64,000 bases of DNA from M55B167 sp046482825 (GCA_046482825.1 JAWOEI010000081.1:1-64000), one strand, 5' to 3'. Shown: positions 53,947 through 63,989, numbered from the stretch's first letter. Notes: generated by a model not told the origin, from the sequence alone. A program made the numbers and translations.

Positions 53947-54384
53947 CTAATCACTTTCGAACACATAAAAATCATTGTCCCTCCCAACACATTTCAACCC
54001 TATATATTCGGCGATTTTGACAGAGGCGGTATTTGATATCTGAATCTTTGCCCGTAAATTTTCATCCAGCGTGCCTACAAATTTATTTACCATCGGTTTT
54101 GCCAGATTTCTGCCACGCCACTTATCATGCAATACCCAGCTCAAAATCCACACTTCTTCTTTTTTTTGCGCCCGGACTGACCCAATGGATTCGCCATTCA
54201 TCTCAGCGATTTTAATAATGCTGTCCGTCTTTTCTAAATTATCAACGAGCCATTTCTGATGATCATCAAAAGAAATGATTTCTTTACTGCAACTCATCTT
54301 TCGGGTTAATGGATCATTACGGCACTCATATAAGAATTCTGCGTCGGAAACTGATGCATCTCTAAAAGTAATTTGCGCTGCCAT
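53947..54384 (-). CDS. pseH: GNAT acetyltransferase, PseH-like
   Basis: A 145-residue GNAT-fold N-acetyltransferase: ITFRDASVSDAEFLYECRND, SFDDHQKWL, the acetyl-CoA loop W-R-G-R-N-L-A in HDKWRGRNLAKPM, and NTASVKIAEYIGL near the end. The RNDP...DHQKWL pattern is typical of PseH-type enzymes that acetylate the 4-amino group of the altrosamine intermediate. It is on the opposite strand to pseB but only 194 bp away, and would fill the one step missing from the plus-strand pse genes. AAGGA site upstream. Confidence 0.75.
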   Translation of the reverse strand: MAAQITFRDASVSDAEFLYECRNDPLTRKMSCSKEIISFDDHQKWLVDNLEKTDSIIKIAEMNGESIGSVRAQKKEEVWILSWVLHDKWRGRNLAKPMVNKFVGTLDENLRAKIQISNTASVKIAEYIGLKCVGRDNDFYVFESD

Positions 54385-54578
54385 TAATTTTTATCCTTCA
54401 CTGCATCCGGTTTCTTAATATCGAGAATACACTTAACCCATAAATAATTCAAGCTAGACTTTACAATAACAAAAAAGTACCATTAAGAAGTATTTCAATC
54501 TAAAATCAGATTGTGTTAATGCGCTTTATGTTTTCAGATGATTTTATGTTAAAAACTAAAAATTTCAGGAGTGAACAA

Positions 54579-55637
54579 ATGCTAATGCTGGGTGATTTAT
54601 CATTTTTAGAACACAAACGAGTTCTTATTACCGGTGGCACAGGTTCTCTTGGCAAAAAGCTGATCAGAACGATACTTGACAGATGCCAAACAACTGTATT
54701 GATTGTGTATAGCCGTGATGAATTCAAACAGTATCAGTTTTGCTCTTCTTTGAAAGACACAGAAAAAAAACGGCTCCGATTTTTTCTGGGTGATGTTCGT
54801 GATTTAAAACGTCTCAAACGCGCAATGGAGCGTGTTGATTACGTAATTCACGCAGCCGCGTTAAAACAGGTTCCTGCAGCGGAATACAATCCTTTCGAAT
54901 TTATAAAAACAAATGTAATCGGTGCTGAAAATGTTATTAATGCCTGCATTGATTCGGGCATCAGAAATTGCGTTGCCTTGAGTACAGACAAAGCGGCCAA
55001 TCCGATCAACCTTTATGGCGCGACAAAACTGTGTTCTGACAAACTCTTTGTTTCCGGCAACAACTACAGCGGAATCAAGCCAGCTCGATTTTCGGTTGTC
55101 CGCTATGGAAATGTTGTAGGAAGCAGAGGAAGTGTTGTGCCGTTTTTTCTGCGACAACGAAAGACAGGCAATCTTCCAATTACCAACTACCGGATGACAC
55201 GGTTCTGGATAACGCTGGAACAAGGCGCTGCGCTGGTTTTAAACGCTCTGAGAGATATGGTCGGGGGAGAGATATGGGTTCCTAAGATTCCCAGCATGAA
55301 AATAACCGACCTGGCAAAAACGATAGCACCGGACTGTGCGACTAAAGAAATCGGCATTCGTCCGGGCGAGAAACTTCATGAAGTCATGATTCCTGTAGAT
55401 GACGGAAGGTACTCAATTGAATTCGATGATCACTTTGTTATTTTGCCGCAGCAGGACTTTCAGTCTGCAATGGCCGATCAGGCTTTTTACCTGAATAAAG
55501 GCGGAACTGCCTGCTCTGATGATTTTGTTTATGGAAGTGATAAGAACACAATCTGGTTAAACGAACAACAGTTAACAAAAATGATAGCTCAGCTTGATCT
55601 TCCCGAGGCGCAGGAATGGGTTGCTGAAAGGAGCTGA
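54579..55637 (+). CDS. pseB: UDP-N-acetylglucosamine 4,6-dehydratase (inverting)
   Basis: 352 residues from ATG 54579, set by AGGAG seven bases upstream (an in-frame ATG at 54513 lacks a site). Extended SDR fold: VLITGGTGSLGKKL, YSRDEFKQYQF, FFLGDVRDLKRL, HAAALKQVPAAEYNP, and catalytic STDKAANPINLYGATK with Lys, Tyr-x3-Lys. The ALKQVPxxE signature is that of PseB/FlaA1. It removes water from UDP-GlcNAc and inverts C5, the first step to pseudaminic acid. Confidence 0.93.
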   Translation: MLMLGDLSFLEHKRVLITGGTGSLGKKLIRTILDRCQTTVLIVYSRDEFKQYQFCSSLKDTEKKRLRFFLGDVRDLKRLKRAMERVDYVIHAAALKQVPAAEYNPFEFIKTNVIGAENVINACIDSGIRNCVALSTDKAANPINLYGATKLCSDKLFVSGNNYSGIKPARFSVVRYGNVVGSRGSVVPFFLRQRKTGNLPITNYRMTRFWITLEQGAALVLNALRDMVGGEIWVPKIPSMKITDLAKTIAPDCATKEIGIRPGEKLHEVMIPVDDGRYSIEFDDHFVILPQQDFQSAMADQAFYLNKGGTACSDDFVYGSDKNTIWLNEQQLTKMIAQLDLPEAQEWVAERS

Positions 55638-55641
55638 GACC

Positions 55642-56829
55642 GTGATTCCCTACAGCAGGCAGTATATTGATGAACAGGACATCAATGCCGTTATCGATGT
55701 TCTCAAAGGCGACTGGTTGACATGTGGTCCAAAGGTTAAAGCTTTTGAAGAGGCTCTGGCTACTCAATGTAATGCAGAACATGCTGTTGCCGTCAGCAAT
55801 GGAACTGCGGCACTTCATATAGCCTGTCTGGCAGCCGGGCTGAAAGCTGGCGATCATGCTGTTACGTCCGCTGTTTCTTTTCTGGCATCTGCAAACTGTA
55901 TTGAATATACCGGTGCTGCAACGGGCTTTGCCGATATTGATCCTGAAACAGCCAACCTCTCACCGGAGTCATTACAGTGTGTGTGGCAACCGAACTCCAA
56001 AGCCGTAGTGGCAGTCGATTTTACCGGCCAGCCTTGCGATCTGCCGGCTATTTCTGAATTTGTCAAATCCCATGGTGGAGTTGTTATTGAAGATGCGGCA
56101 CACTCCATAGGAGCATCGATAAGTTATAAAGGCGATTTCTACAAAGTCGGGGGCATGCCATGGGCCGATATGACTACTCTCAGTTTTCATCCTGTTAAGA
56201 CCATTACCTGTGGTGAAGGCGGCGCAATCCTGACAAACAATCGCAAACTCGCTGACAAGTGCCGATTACTCCGTTCACATGGCATGTTTAAAGATAAGAA
56301 TCTTTTTCAGGGACTCGGTTGCGATAAACTTAATGAATTCGGGCCCTGGTACTACGAGATGACTGAACCCGGTTATAATTATCGTATAACAGACATACAA
56401 TGTGCACTCGGATTATCGCAACTGGACAAACTTGAAAGTTTCATCCAGCGGAGACGGAAAATAGCGTCGCTTTACAAATCTCTATTCTCTGGCTCCGACA
56501 TGATCACGCCTTTAACGGAAAGAGAGGAATCTCGCTCCGCCTACCATCTTTATCCTGTTCTTATCGATTTTAATAAAATCCGGATTACGCGTACTCAACT
56601 CATAATGAAATTAAAGCAACAAGGCATCGGCTCCCAGGTTCATTACATTCCGATTCCTTTGCAACCATATTATCGTCTTAAATACGGTTTTACAGCAAGG
56701 ATGTTTCCATACGCCGTAAGCTATTACAGTAAATGCCTATCACTGCCGCTTTACCCATCAATTACAGAAGATCAGATTGTAAAGATAGCCGAAACTGTAC
56801 TTGATATAGTGAGCACAAACAGAAAATAA
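55642..56829 (+). CDS. pseC: UDP-4-keto-6-deoxy-AltNAc aminotransferase
   Basis: 395 residues from GTG 55642 (AAAGGAG eight bases upstream), four bases after pseB. DegT/DnrJ/EryC1 aminotransferase: IPYSRQYIDEQDI, GPKVKAFEEALA, VSNGTAALHI, VIEDAAHSIGAS, and the pyridoxal-phosphate Lys in LSFHPVKTITCGEGG. It puts the amino group on C4 using glutamate. The WKGDWLTCGP-like start (LKGDWLTCGP) is typical of PseC. Confidence 0.93.
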   Translation: MIPYSRQYIDEQDINAVIDVLKGDWLTCGPKVKAFEEALATQCNAEHAVAVSNGTAALHIACLAAGLKAGDHAVTSAVSFLASANCIEYTGAATGFADIDPETANLSPESLQCVWQPNSKAVVAVDFTGQPCDLPAISEFVKSHGGVVIEDAAHSIGASISYKGDFYKVGGMPWADMTTLSFHPVKTITCGEGGAILTNNRKLADKCRLLRSHGMFKDKNLFQGLGCDKLNEFGPWYYEMTEPGYNYRITDIQCALGLSQLDKLESFIQRRRKIASLYKSLFSGSDMITPLTEREESRSAYHLYPVLIDFNKIRITRTQLIMKLKQQGIGSQVHYIPIPLQPYYRLKYGFTARMFPYAVSYYSKCLSLPLYPSITEDQIVKIAETVLDIVSTNRK

Positions 56830-56830
56830 T

Positions 56831-57559
56831 ATGCAGACAGAAAATAAAGCCATAGCTATTATCCCGGCAAGAGGCGGATCTAAAAGAATACCTCGCAAGA
56901 ATATCCGTGATTTCTGTGGCAAACCTATGATCATATATTCGATTGAGACAGCATTAAAATCAAATTTATTTTCCGACGTAATTGTTTCCACAGACGATCA
57001 GGAGATTGCGGATATAGCACAAAAGGCAGGTGCCGAAATTCCCTTTCTGCGACCGATCAGCCTCTCGGACGATTTCACCGGCACCGATGCGGTGCTTATG
57101 CACGCACTGACCAACCATCCCGGGCCGCTACCTCGATATGCATGTTGCATCTACGCTACCGCCCCTTTTGTCACTCCTGAAGATTTGCGGAAGGGACTTC
57201 AACTGCTTATCAAACACGATGCAACAACTGCAATATCGGTGACACACTTTCCCTATTGCATCCATAGGGCACTCACTGTCAATCCAATCGGCAAGCTTCA
57301 AATGATCTGGCCACACAACTATGCCAAACGCTCACAGGATTTTCCTGAAGCAATGCACGATGCAGGTCAATTCTACTGGATGAAAACAAAAGGTTATCTG
57401 CAACAAAAAAAGATGTTCAACACTAATTCCATCCCGGTCCCACTCCACCGAAAACAAGTTCAGGACATTGACACAGTTGAGGACTGGGAATTTGCGGAAA
57501 TACTGTATAAAGCGCAACACACCTGCGACACAGGAGCTGCGGAACATCGTTATGAGTGA
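56831..57559 (+). CDS. pseF: Pseudaminic acid cytidylyltransferase
   Basis: 242 residues. CMP-nonulosonate synthetase motifs: AIIPARGGSKRIPRKNI (CTP-binding loop) at 9-25, SIETALKSNLFSDVIVSTDDQEI, and the late DIDTVEDWEFAE. Activates pseudaminic acid with CTP. PseF rather than NeuA is inferred from the flanking pse genes. It starts one base after the pseC stop and its end overlaps pseG by eight bases. Confidence 0.92.
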   Translation: MQTENKAIAIIPARGGSKRIPRKNIRDFCGKPMIIYSIETALKSNLFSDVIVSTDDQEIADIAQKAGAEIPFLRPISLSDDFTGTDAVLMHALTNHPGPLPRYACCIYATAPFVTPEDLRKGLQLLIKHDATTAISVTHFPYCIHRALTVNPIGKLQMIWPHNYAKRSQDFPEAMHDAGQFYWMKTKGYLQQKKMFNTNSIPVPLHRKQVQDIDTVEDWEFAEILYKAQHTCDTGAAEHRYE

Positions 57560-58625
57560 CGCTAATTTCTTAATAAGAACTGATGCATCAGCTTCGATAG
57601 GCTCAGGACACATCATGCGTTGCATTGCACTGGCTGAGAAGATACATTGCAAAGGTTTTAATGTTTATTTTCTGTCCTGCTCTGCACCGGATATGATAAC
57701 CGGGAATGTAAAGGACAGAGGTTTTTACTATGAACCTCTTCTGACATATCCGAGAGGATCGGATCAGGATGCCATCCAAACCGCAAAAACAGCTGATTCA
57801 CTGAAAGCCGGATGGATTATTTTTGATGGTTATTCATTTAACGAAGAATATCTGAACATTATAAGAAAGCAAACGCCTGCGCATGTTCTTTATGTGGATG
57901 ATTACGCATGTCTCGCACATTATCCTGTTGACATACTTCTCAACCAGAACTCTTCCGCACAACAGTTTAATTACCAATCCGATACACACACCCAACTGTT
58001 GCTGGGCTCCCGATACACTATGATAAGGAGTGAATTTAAGAAATACAGGAAGCCCGAACCGGAAATCACTGATAATCAAATTAAGATTTTAATCACTATG
58101 GGCGGCAGTGATCCATCCGGTATGAGTTTGCAGACTCTGAATGCAGTAAAAAAATCTGAACAAAGAAATATTGTCGTAAAACTAATCGCCGGATCAATGA
58201 ACCCCATGCTAAAAGAGATCAGAGAAACTGCAAGAGCTTTTGACAAATCAATCTCTGTAATTGATAATAGTAAGGATATGGGATCTTTGATCAAGTGGGC
58301 TGACATTGTTATTTCCGCCGCCGGGAGCACGTGCTGGGAGATCTGCTATCTGGGAACACCCTGCATTGTGATTGTAACAGCAGACAACCAGTTAGCGACA
58401 GCGGATGACCTGGCCAGAAGAGAGTGCGCTGTTAACCTTGGGTGGCATAACAGATTATCCTGTGCGAAAATAGCATCCAGCCTTGAAAACTTAATCGGAG
58501 ATCTTGCCCTGCGAAAGCGCATGTCACATAATCAGAGAGCTTTGATAGACGGCTGTGGAGCGCAACGGGTATTGGAGGCCATGTGTTCATACACCACTTG
58601 CCCTCCAAGCCGCACAACCTTCTGA
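57552..58625 (+). CDS. pseG: UDP-2,4-diacetamido-2,4,6-trideoxy-altropyranose hydrolase
   Basis: 357 residues from ATG 57552, overlapping pseF by eight bases. GT-B-like hydrolase related to MurG: IRTDASASIGSGHIMRCI with the catalytic His, LYVDDYACLAHYPVDILLNQN, ILITMGGSDPSGM and VISAAGSTCWEICYLGTP. It releases UDP and frees the sugar for condensation with phosphoenolpyruvate. All marks of PseG are present, and it is followed 16 bases on by pseI. Confidence 0.93.
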   Translation: MSDANFLIRTDASASIGSGHIMRCIALAEKIHCKGFNVYFLSCSAPDMITGNVKDRGFYYEPLLTYPRGSDQDAIQTAKTADSLKAGWIIFDGYSFNEEYLNIIRKQTPAHVLYVDDYACLAHYPVDILLNQNSSAQQFNYQSDTHTQLLLGSRYTMIRSEFKKYRKPEPEITDNQIKILITMGGSDPSGMSLQTLNAVKKSEQRNIVVKLIAGSMNPMLKEIRETARAFDKSISVIDNSKDMGSLIKWADIVISAAGSTCWEICYLGTPCIVIVTADNQLATADDLARRECAVNLGWHNRLSCAKIASSLENLIGDLALRKRMSHNQRALIDGCGAQRVLEAMCSYTTCPPSRTTF

Positions 58626-58641
58626 TGAGACAGGAACTTGT

Positions 58642-59676
58642 ATGATTTTTAATAATAACAAAACACTAATTGTTGCAGAGATATCAGCCAACCACAACGG
58701 CTCGCTGCAACGGGCAATAGATATCATAACAGCCGCTGCCGAATCGGGAGCTGACGCGATCAAGTTGCAAACGTATACAGCCGACACACTCACAATCGAC
58801 TGTGACAACGAGTATTTCAAAATAAAGGGCACTCAGTGGGCAGGGAAAAGCCTGTATGAACTTTACAGCAAAGCCTTCACTCCCTGGGAATGGCATCAAG
58901 AACTTTTTGATCATGCGAAGAGCCTCGGGCTTACAGCATTCTCCACTCCGTTCGACAACACTGCTGTCGATTTTCTTGAAACACTGCACGTCCCCTGCCA
59001 TAAAGTCGCATCATTTGAACTGGTGGACATACCGCTGCTCAGAAAGATCGGATCTACCGGCAAGCCCGTAATCATGTCAACCGGCATGGCAACGCTTGAG
59101 GAGATTACAGAAGCGGTTGAAACCTTACGCAACTCCGGCTGTAACGATCTTACACTCCTGAAATGCACCAGCGCATATCCTGCAAAACCGAAAGATGCCA
59201 ATTTGCGTACAATTCCGAACATGAAAGAGCGATTCGACTGCCGGGTCGGATTATCAGACCACACCATGGGCATTGCGGTACCGATCGCGGCGGTAGCTCT
59301 CGGAGCCAAGGTCATTGAAAAACACTTTACAATCAGCAGAAAAGAGATCGGGCCGGACTCAAACTTCTCGCTTGAGCCCGAAGAATTCAATGATATGGTC
59401 AACACAATAAGAGCGGTTGACGCAGCATTGGGAGATATTACATATTTTTCACCCGATGCCGAGACAGAAACCCGCAAACTCAGACGTTCTCTCTTTGCAG
59501 TAAAAGATATCAAGGAAGGGGAACCATTCACATCTAAAAATGTCAGATCAATCAGACCTGGATATGGTTTGCCCCCCGGAGAACAGGACAAAGTTATGCA
59601 AAGCATCGCGAAATGTGACATTAGAAAAGGCACACCACTAACCCATTCATTATTAATGAAAAGCAAACAACATTAA
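58642..59676 (+). CDS. pseI: Pseudaminic acid synthase
   Basis: 344 residues from ATG 58642 (AGGA upstream). NeuB-family TIM barrel: VAEISANHNGS, SGADAIKLQTYTADTLT, STPFDNTAVDFLE, SFELVDIPLL, VGLSDHTMGIAVP, KHFTISR, then the C-terminal SAF (antifreeze-like) domain with RSLFAVKDIKEGEPF and RPGYGLPP. It condenses the altropyranose with phosphoenolpyruvate. The length and the TxDxLTID-type segment match PseI better than NeuB or LegI. Confidence 0.93.
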   Translation: MIFNNNKTLIVAEISANHNGSLQRAIDIITAAAESGADAIKLQTYTADTLTIDCDNEYFKIKGTQWAGKSLYELYSKAFTPWEWHQELFDHAKSLGLTAFSTPFDNTAVDFLETLHVPCHKVASFELVDIPLLRKIGSTGKPVIMSTGMATLEEITEAVETLRNSGCNDLTLLKCTSAYPAKPKDANLRTIPNMKERFDCRVGLSDHTMGIAVPIAAVALGAKVIEKHFTISRKEIGPDSNFSLEPEEFNDMVNTIRAVDAALGDITYFSPDAETETRKLRRSLFAVKDIKEGEPFTSKNVRSIRPGYGLPPGEQDKVMQSIAKCDIRKGTPLTHSLLMKSKQH

Positions 59677-59688
59677 AAGGCTGTACTT

Positions 59689-61017
59689 ATGAATGTGCTT
59701 ATCCTAGGTTTTCATGTTGATGAAACTGTGCATAATTTAAAAAAACTCAATCCTGACTGGAGTGTAATCTGGATCGGCAAAAAATGGCAGCGGGATAAAT
59801 ATGTTGATTGTCAGTTCTGTTATGAAGATTTGCAATACGGTCATACAAGCGAACAAACATATTCAGGTGCTTATAGCAGCATATATAATGAAGTTTTCAG
59901 AAACTTCATATATTATCTGAGAATGATGACACGAGTTTCAGGTGAGGGGTGGTGTGACTGGACTTTCCAAGAGTATATAAATCTGTTCAACCTGCATTTT
60001 GACTTCTTTGCAAAATTGTTTGAAGAGCATAAGTTCGAGGTTGTTCTTTTTTCCAACATTGCTCATGAAGGTTTTGATTGTATGGCTTATCTGATAGCAA
60101 AGTCATTGAATATAAAAACTATAATGCCCGTACAGTCGCCATTTAAAAACAGATTTTATTGCATAGAAACAGCGGAGGATATTGGCTATTTCAAGAAAAT
60201 GCCAACTTTTGAAACACCTGCGCCACAACACATTGAGAAACGGCATTTTAAACATCAACCCTATCTGCCTTCACGCCCGCCCTACGGTATTGATTGGCGT
60301 ACAGCTAAAAATATCATCCATCTGTTCTTTGATAAGGGCCCGGCTCGGTTGCTGATGCGCTACCACCGCATACGACGCTACAACAAAAATCGTGAGACGC
60401 TGCAACGCACCAATGAGATTGATTTCAACCGCCAATATATCTACTTTGCACTGCATATGCAGCCGGAATTGACAACCTCCGCTATTGGTGATATTTACGA
60501 GGATCAACTCCTGGCGATTGAACGCCTTTCGCAGCAAATACCATCTGACTGGATTATTTATGTAAAAGAGAATCCTACTCAGACTGAACAATACAGAGGT
60601 AACCTTTTTTTCCGCAGATTACGTAAGATAGCTAATGCTGTGATGGTATCCCCTGCGACCGACACTTACAAGCTTATCGAACATTCTCAATTTGTCGCCA
60701 CGATAACCGGCACAGTCGGCTGGGAAGCAATAACTGGCGGAAAGAATGTCCTGATATTCGGTCATGCCTGGTACCGTGAGCTACCCGGCGTTTTCGAATA
60801 CAAACAACCGTTAAACCCTTATGAAATAAGTTCCTATAAAATCAACCACTCTGAGCTACAAAACAAAGTAGGCCTGATGCATTCCAAAATGCTTCCCGGC
60901 GTTGTCAATCTAAGCTACTCAATCCTGTGCGACAACTTTGACCCTGCTGTAAATTCATTGACAGTTGCTGAAAGCATAACACAATTTATCAACACGGTCT
61001 GCACTGACAAGTCATAA
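59689..61017 (+). CDS. Capsule-transferase-like GT-B protein, candidate nonulosonate transferase
   Basis: 442 residues. The C-terminal half has the KpsS/KpsC-like pattern: YFALHMQPELTTS near 240, WIIYVKENPTQ, then an ITGTVGWEAITGGKNVLIFGHAWY block, where the Glu and Gly-Lys are the sugar-nucleotide-binding hallmarks. The N-terminal half is unassigned, with an aromatic-rich region. It starts 12 bp after pseI with AAAAGG upstream, so it sits in the pse operon. Transfer of CMP-pseudaminic acid onto a surface glycan is an inference from fold and position; a Kdo- or capsule-type enzyme is the alternative. Confidence 0.72.
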   Translation: MNVLILGFHVDETVHNLKKLNPDWSVIWIGKKWQRDKYVDCQFCYEDLQYGHTSEQTYSGAYSSIYNEVFRNFIYYLRMMTRVSGEGWCDWTFQEYINLFNLHFDFFAKLFEEHKFEVVLFSNIAHEGFDCMAYLIAKSLNIKTIMPVQSPFKNRFYCIETAEDIGYFKKMPTFETPAPQHIEKRHFKHQPYLPSRPPYGIDWRTAKNIIHLFFDKGPARLLMRYHRIRRYNKNRETLQRTNEIDFNRQYIYFALHMQPELTTSAIGDIYEDQLLAIERLSQQIPSDWIIYVKENPTQTEQYRGNLFFRRLRKIANAVMVSPATDTYKLIEHSQFVATITGTVGWEAITGGKNVLIFGHAWYRELPGVFEYKQPLNPYEISSYKINHSELQNKVGLMHSKMLPGVVNLSYSILCDNFDPAVNSLTVAESITQFINTVCTDKS

Positions 61018-61034
61018 ACAATGACACAATTATT

Positions 61035-62558
61035 ATGATCCACCTCTTTTATTCATCCACGGCTATATACCGTTCGTTTCTACTATTGCTTGACGAAGCT
61101 GAAAAAGTGCTCCGGGCTGACGAAACACCGATTTTCCTGATTTGTGATGGAGTCCTGACAAAATACTGCTTTTCAAATGTTTCAGGAAATCCTGTCATGT
61201 GTAAACTCTGCCGATGGATGCGCAAACAGGGATTTAAAGCACTCTCTGACAAAGTGGAGATAATCACAACTTCGTCATTGTTCAAAACGGATGAAATTGA
61301 ACGCATAGAGCAAACTGCTTTCAAATATAATTCGGTTAAGGACATTTTTGGCATCAAATACAAGGGAGTTGATATAGGCTATGCTTCAATTTCGCATTAC
61401 ATTTCCTGTACACGTAATTACGAACCCACTCTGACCCCCCGGTTAAGACATATCATTGACGGATTTCTGCGCACTTCGATATATCTGACAGATGCTATTG
61501 AAAAGATTACTGACAATCATTCCGTTGCTTCAGTTTCAATTTTCAACGGAAGAACATTTGATTCACGCCCAATTCTGCGAAAATGTGTAGAACGCCAAAT
61601 CACAACACTGGTTTATGAGGTTAAAACTACAGATAACCAGCTTCGTAAAATACATTTTCTGAATTCCCTGCCCCACAATGTTGCGATGCAAGGAAAACTG
61701 ATAAGAGAAATCTGGGCCAAAGCAATCAGAAAGGACAGAGACGTAGCCATGAGAACTGCCGAGTCGTTCTTTAAGAAACGACGCAACGGCATGAGTGCTG
61801 GTGATAAGATTTACACTGGGTCTCAAGATCCCGGATTACTTCCCGAAGGATGGAACAGTAAAAAAACAAATATTGTATTCTTTTCAAGCTCCGAGGACGA
61901 ATTTGCATCAATTGACAGAATCTGGGATAGCTACAAATTCGCTCCGTCTCAAAGTGAGAGCGTCAAAGCAGCTGCTTCAATACTGCAGAAACACAAAGAT
62001 AAATTTAAGTTCTGGATCAGACTCCATCCAAATTTAAAGGGAGTACCCTATGCTTACCACACCGATTTTTATAAACTGGAACAACAATTTGACAATCTTT
62101 CTGTTATTGCACCGGAATCACCCGTAAGTACTTACACTCTTATCGACAATGCGGATAAGGTAATTGTTTCAGGTTCAACAGTAGGCATTGAAAGCGTATA
62201 TTGGCAAAAACCTGTGATTCTTCTGGGCCCAGCTTATTATCGTGACCTCGACGCATGTTACATACCTGCTGACACCAAGCAGCTGGAAGAGTTACTTGTG
62301 AAACATCTTCCGGTCAAGGATATAACCCCCGCCCTGCAATACGGATACTATATAGTCGGTGAATTCGGAGAACCTTTCGCCTTTATCGATATAAGCACAT
62401 TCTGGTTGGATTTTGCCCTTAAACCGGTAATTCGAAATGATAAACGCCGCAAAAAAACAGTTGCGGCACTTCTGCCATGGTTCAACCGAAATGTCGGTTT
62501 TATTCAAAAATGCTTTCATGCAAACGCTAAAAAACAATTGAAAAACTCTGAAAATTGA
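61035..62558 (+). CDS. Second capsule-transferase-like GT-B protein
   Basis: 507 residues. The same C-terminal block as the gene before it: FWIRLHPNLKG near 330, then IVSGSTVGIESVYWQKPVILLG with AYYRDL, matching the KpsS/surface-carbohydrate transferase group. The N-terminal half differs and has a Cys pair (MCKLCRWMRKQGF). It lies 17 bp after its neighbour, and the two look like distant paralogues. It may add the next sugar or a second nonulosonate. No clear ribosome site. Confidence 0.7.
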   Translation: MIHLFYSSTAIYRSFLLLLDEAEKVLRADETPIFLICDGVLTKYCFSNVSGNPVMCKLCRWMRKQGFKALSDKVEIITTSSLFKTDEIERIEQTAFKYNSVKDIFGIKYKGVDIGYASISHYISCTRNYEPTLTPRLRHIIDGFLRTSIYLTDAIEKITDNHSVASVSIFNGRTFDSRPILRKCVERQITTLVYEVKTTDNQLRKIHFLNSLPHNVAMQGKLIREIWAKAIRKDRDVAMRTAESFFKKRRNGMSAGDKIYTGSQDPGLLPEGWNSKKTNIVFFSSSEDEFASIDRIWDSYKFAPSQSESVKAAASILQKHKDKFKFWIRLHPNLKGVPYAYHTDFYKLEQQFDNLSVIAPESPVSTYTLIDNADKVIVSGSTVGIESVYWQKPVILLGPAYYRDLDACYIPADTKQLEELLVKHLPVKDITPALQYGYYIVGEFGEPFAFIDISTFWLDFALKPVIRNDKRRKKTVAALLPWFNRNVGFIQKCFHANAKKQLKNSEN

Positions 62559-62627
62559 AAAAACAACAAGTCCTGTTTTCATTTGCGTTTTTACCAGATA
62601 AATCTATGCATATCTGCGTCACTACTT

Positions 62628-63989
62628 TTATCTGACTGCTGTTTTTTTTGATAAATCAGTATAATGCTTAAAGAGCGACAAGCTCATTGCAAAAAAATTA
62701 ATCGCCGCAAAAAATGCAACAAATTTAAGAATGAAACTCAAGCGGGCGGGTTCTAATGAAAGTACTGCTTCAATCCATGATAGCGGTAGAATATTTTTAA
62801 AGAAAGCAAAGCCTGTAACACCGTACAGAACTAACGACTGAAGCAGACACATTCCACTGTAAAAATAAACATAAGTAAAACGACGACAAGCCAACTCATA
62901 CGTAATAAAACATGTTATCAGAGCACGTACACACTGAATTCCTGTTAACAAAGACATCTGCGGCGACAATTTCTGGTAGTTTTTCCAGGTTTCCGTCAGG
63001 CCTAGAATAAAATCCCCGAAAAAAACAAAACAAATTGTAAGACCCAAACCACCGATTGTTATCAGCACTAAAGACTGCAAAAGCATTTTTATTGAATTTT
63101 TGCCCTGTTCATGGCGCTCTGCCACAAAAGGGAACATCACAAACACCAAGGCATTGCCAAGATAACATCCCACATCAGAAAAACGCGAGATAATATAATA
63201 CCCAGCTGAATCAAAAACCGGTAATCTGTGTCGGATTACAAAAGTAATTGTTGTACTGGCTAAAAGCCCCAGCAAAGTCAGGCATGCTACGGGCAAAGTG
63301 TAACGTAACATACCCGCGCCATCAGTACGCATGTATGATACTTTTGTGATCGACACGTGAAAAAAGCGTCGTAAACGCCAGAATATCAAGCCTAAACTGT
63401 ATATCAGAGGAATTATATTAGCAATAAAATAGCCTGTTAATCCTTTTGCCGGCAAAATAAACAGCATTAACACAAAACGAATCGGTGCTGTCAATACAGT
63501 CATCAACGTAATTGCCCGGAAATCTTTCAGCGCCTGCAATGCTGTCGTAAACATGGGAATCAATGTTCGTAAAACTCCCAGAATTATTATCACTACAGCA
63601 AGTCTGATATCACCAATGCGCAATCTTTCAAAAATAGCTGGCATGGCTATTCTTGCGTAAATTGCAATCACTACTAAAACCAAAATTGAAAGCTTACAAA
63701 GATCCTGAAACATGCCTTTAACTTTGCCATATTCGTTTTTTGCAGCAAACATGTTGACATATTTATTAAAGGGAGTCGCCAAAATTGCAAAAGGCAGACT
63801 TAAAATCGATCCGATATTTAAAAGTGGCAAAACCGCACCAAGCTGATCCTGGGCAATATAACGAGGAACAAACCACAGACCTAATAACATATTGATTACA
63901 TCGCCAATTCTTTGTGCGATAAATATAATGATCGAATACCACCACAAAACACCGATTTTGGTTTTTATTCTGTATAACTTTGAAATCAT
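62628..63989 (-). CDS. Wzx-type polysaccharide flippase
   Basis: 453 residues with 12 to 14 predicted membrane helices and very few charged stretches, in the MOP-superfamily arrangement (early LGLWFVPRYIAQDQLGAVLP, then VNMFAAKNEYGKVKGMF). It should flip undecaprenyl-linked oligosaccharide across the inner membrane. It converges on the transferase pair. The ATG is 11 bp from the window edge and the frame stays open beyond it, so the true start may lie outside. Confidence 0.85.
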   Translation of the reverse strand: MISKLYRIKTKIGVLWWYSIIIFIAQRIGDVINMLLGLWFVPRYIAQDQLGAVLPLLNIGSILSLPFAILATPFNKYVNMFAAKNEYGKVKGMFQDLCKLSILVLVVIAIYARIAMPAIFERLRIGDIRLAVVIIILGVLRTLIPMFTTALQALKDFRAITLMTVLTAPIRFVLMLFILPAKGLTGYFIANIIPLIYSLGLIFWRLRRFFHVSITKVSYMRTDGAGMLRYTLPVACLTLLGLLASTTITFVIRHRLPVFDSAGYYIISRFSDVGCYLGNALVFVMFPFVAERHEQGKNSIKMLLQSLVLITIGGLGLTICFVFFGDFILGLTETWKNYQKLSPQMSLLTGIQCVRALITCFITYELACRRFTYVYFYSGMCLLQSLVLYGVTGFAFFKNILPLSWIEAVLSLEPARLSFILKFVAFFAAINFFAMSLSLFKHYTDLSKKTAVR

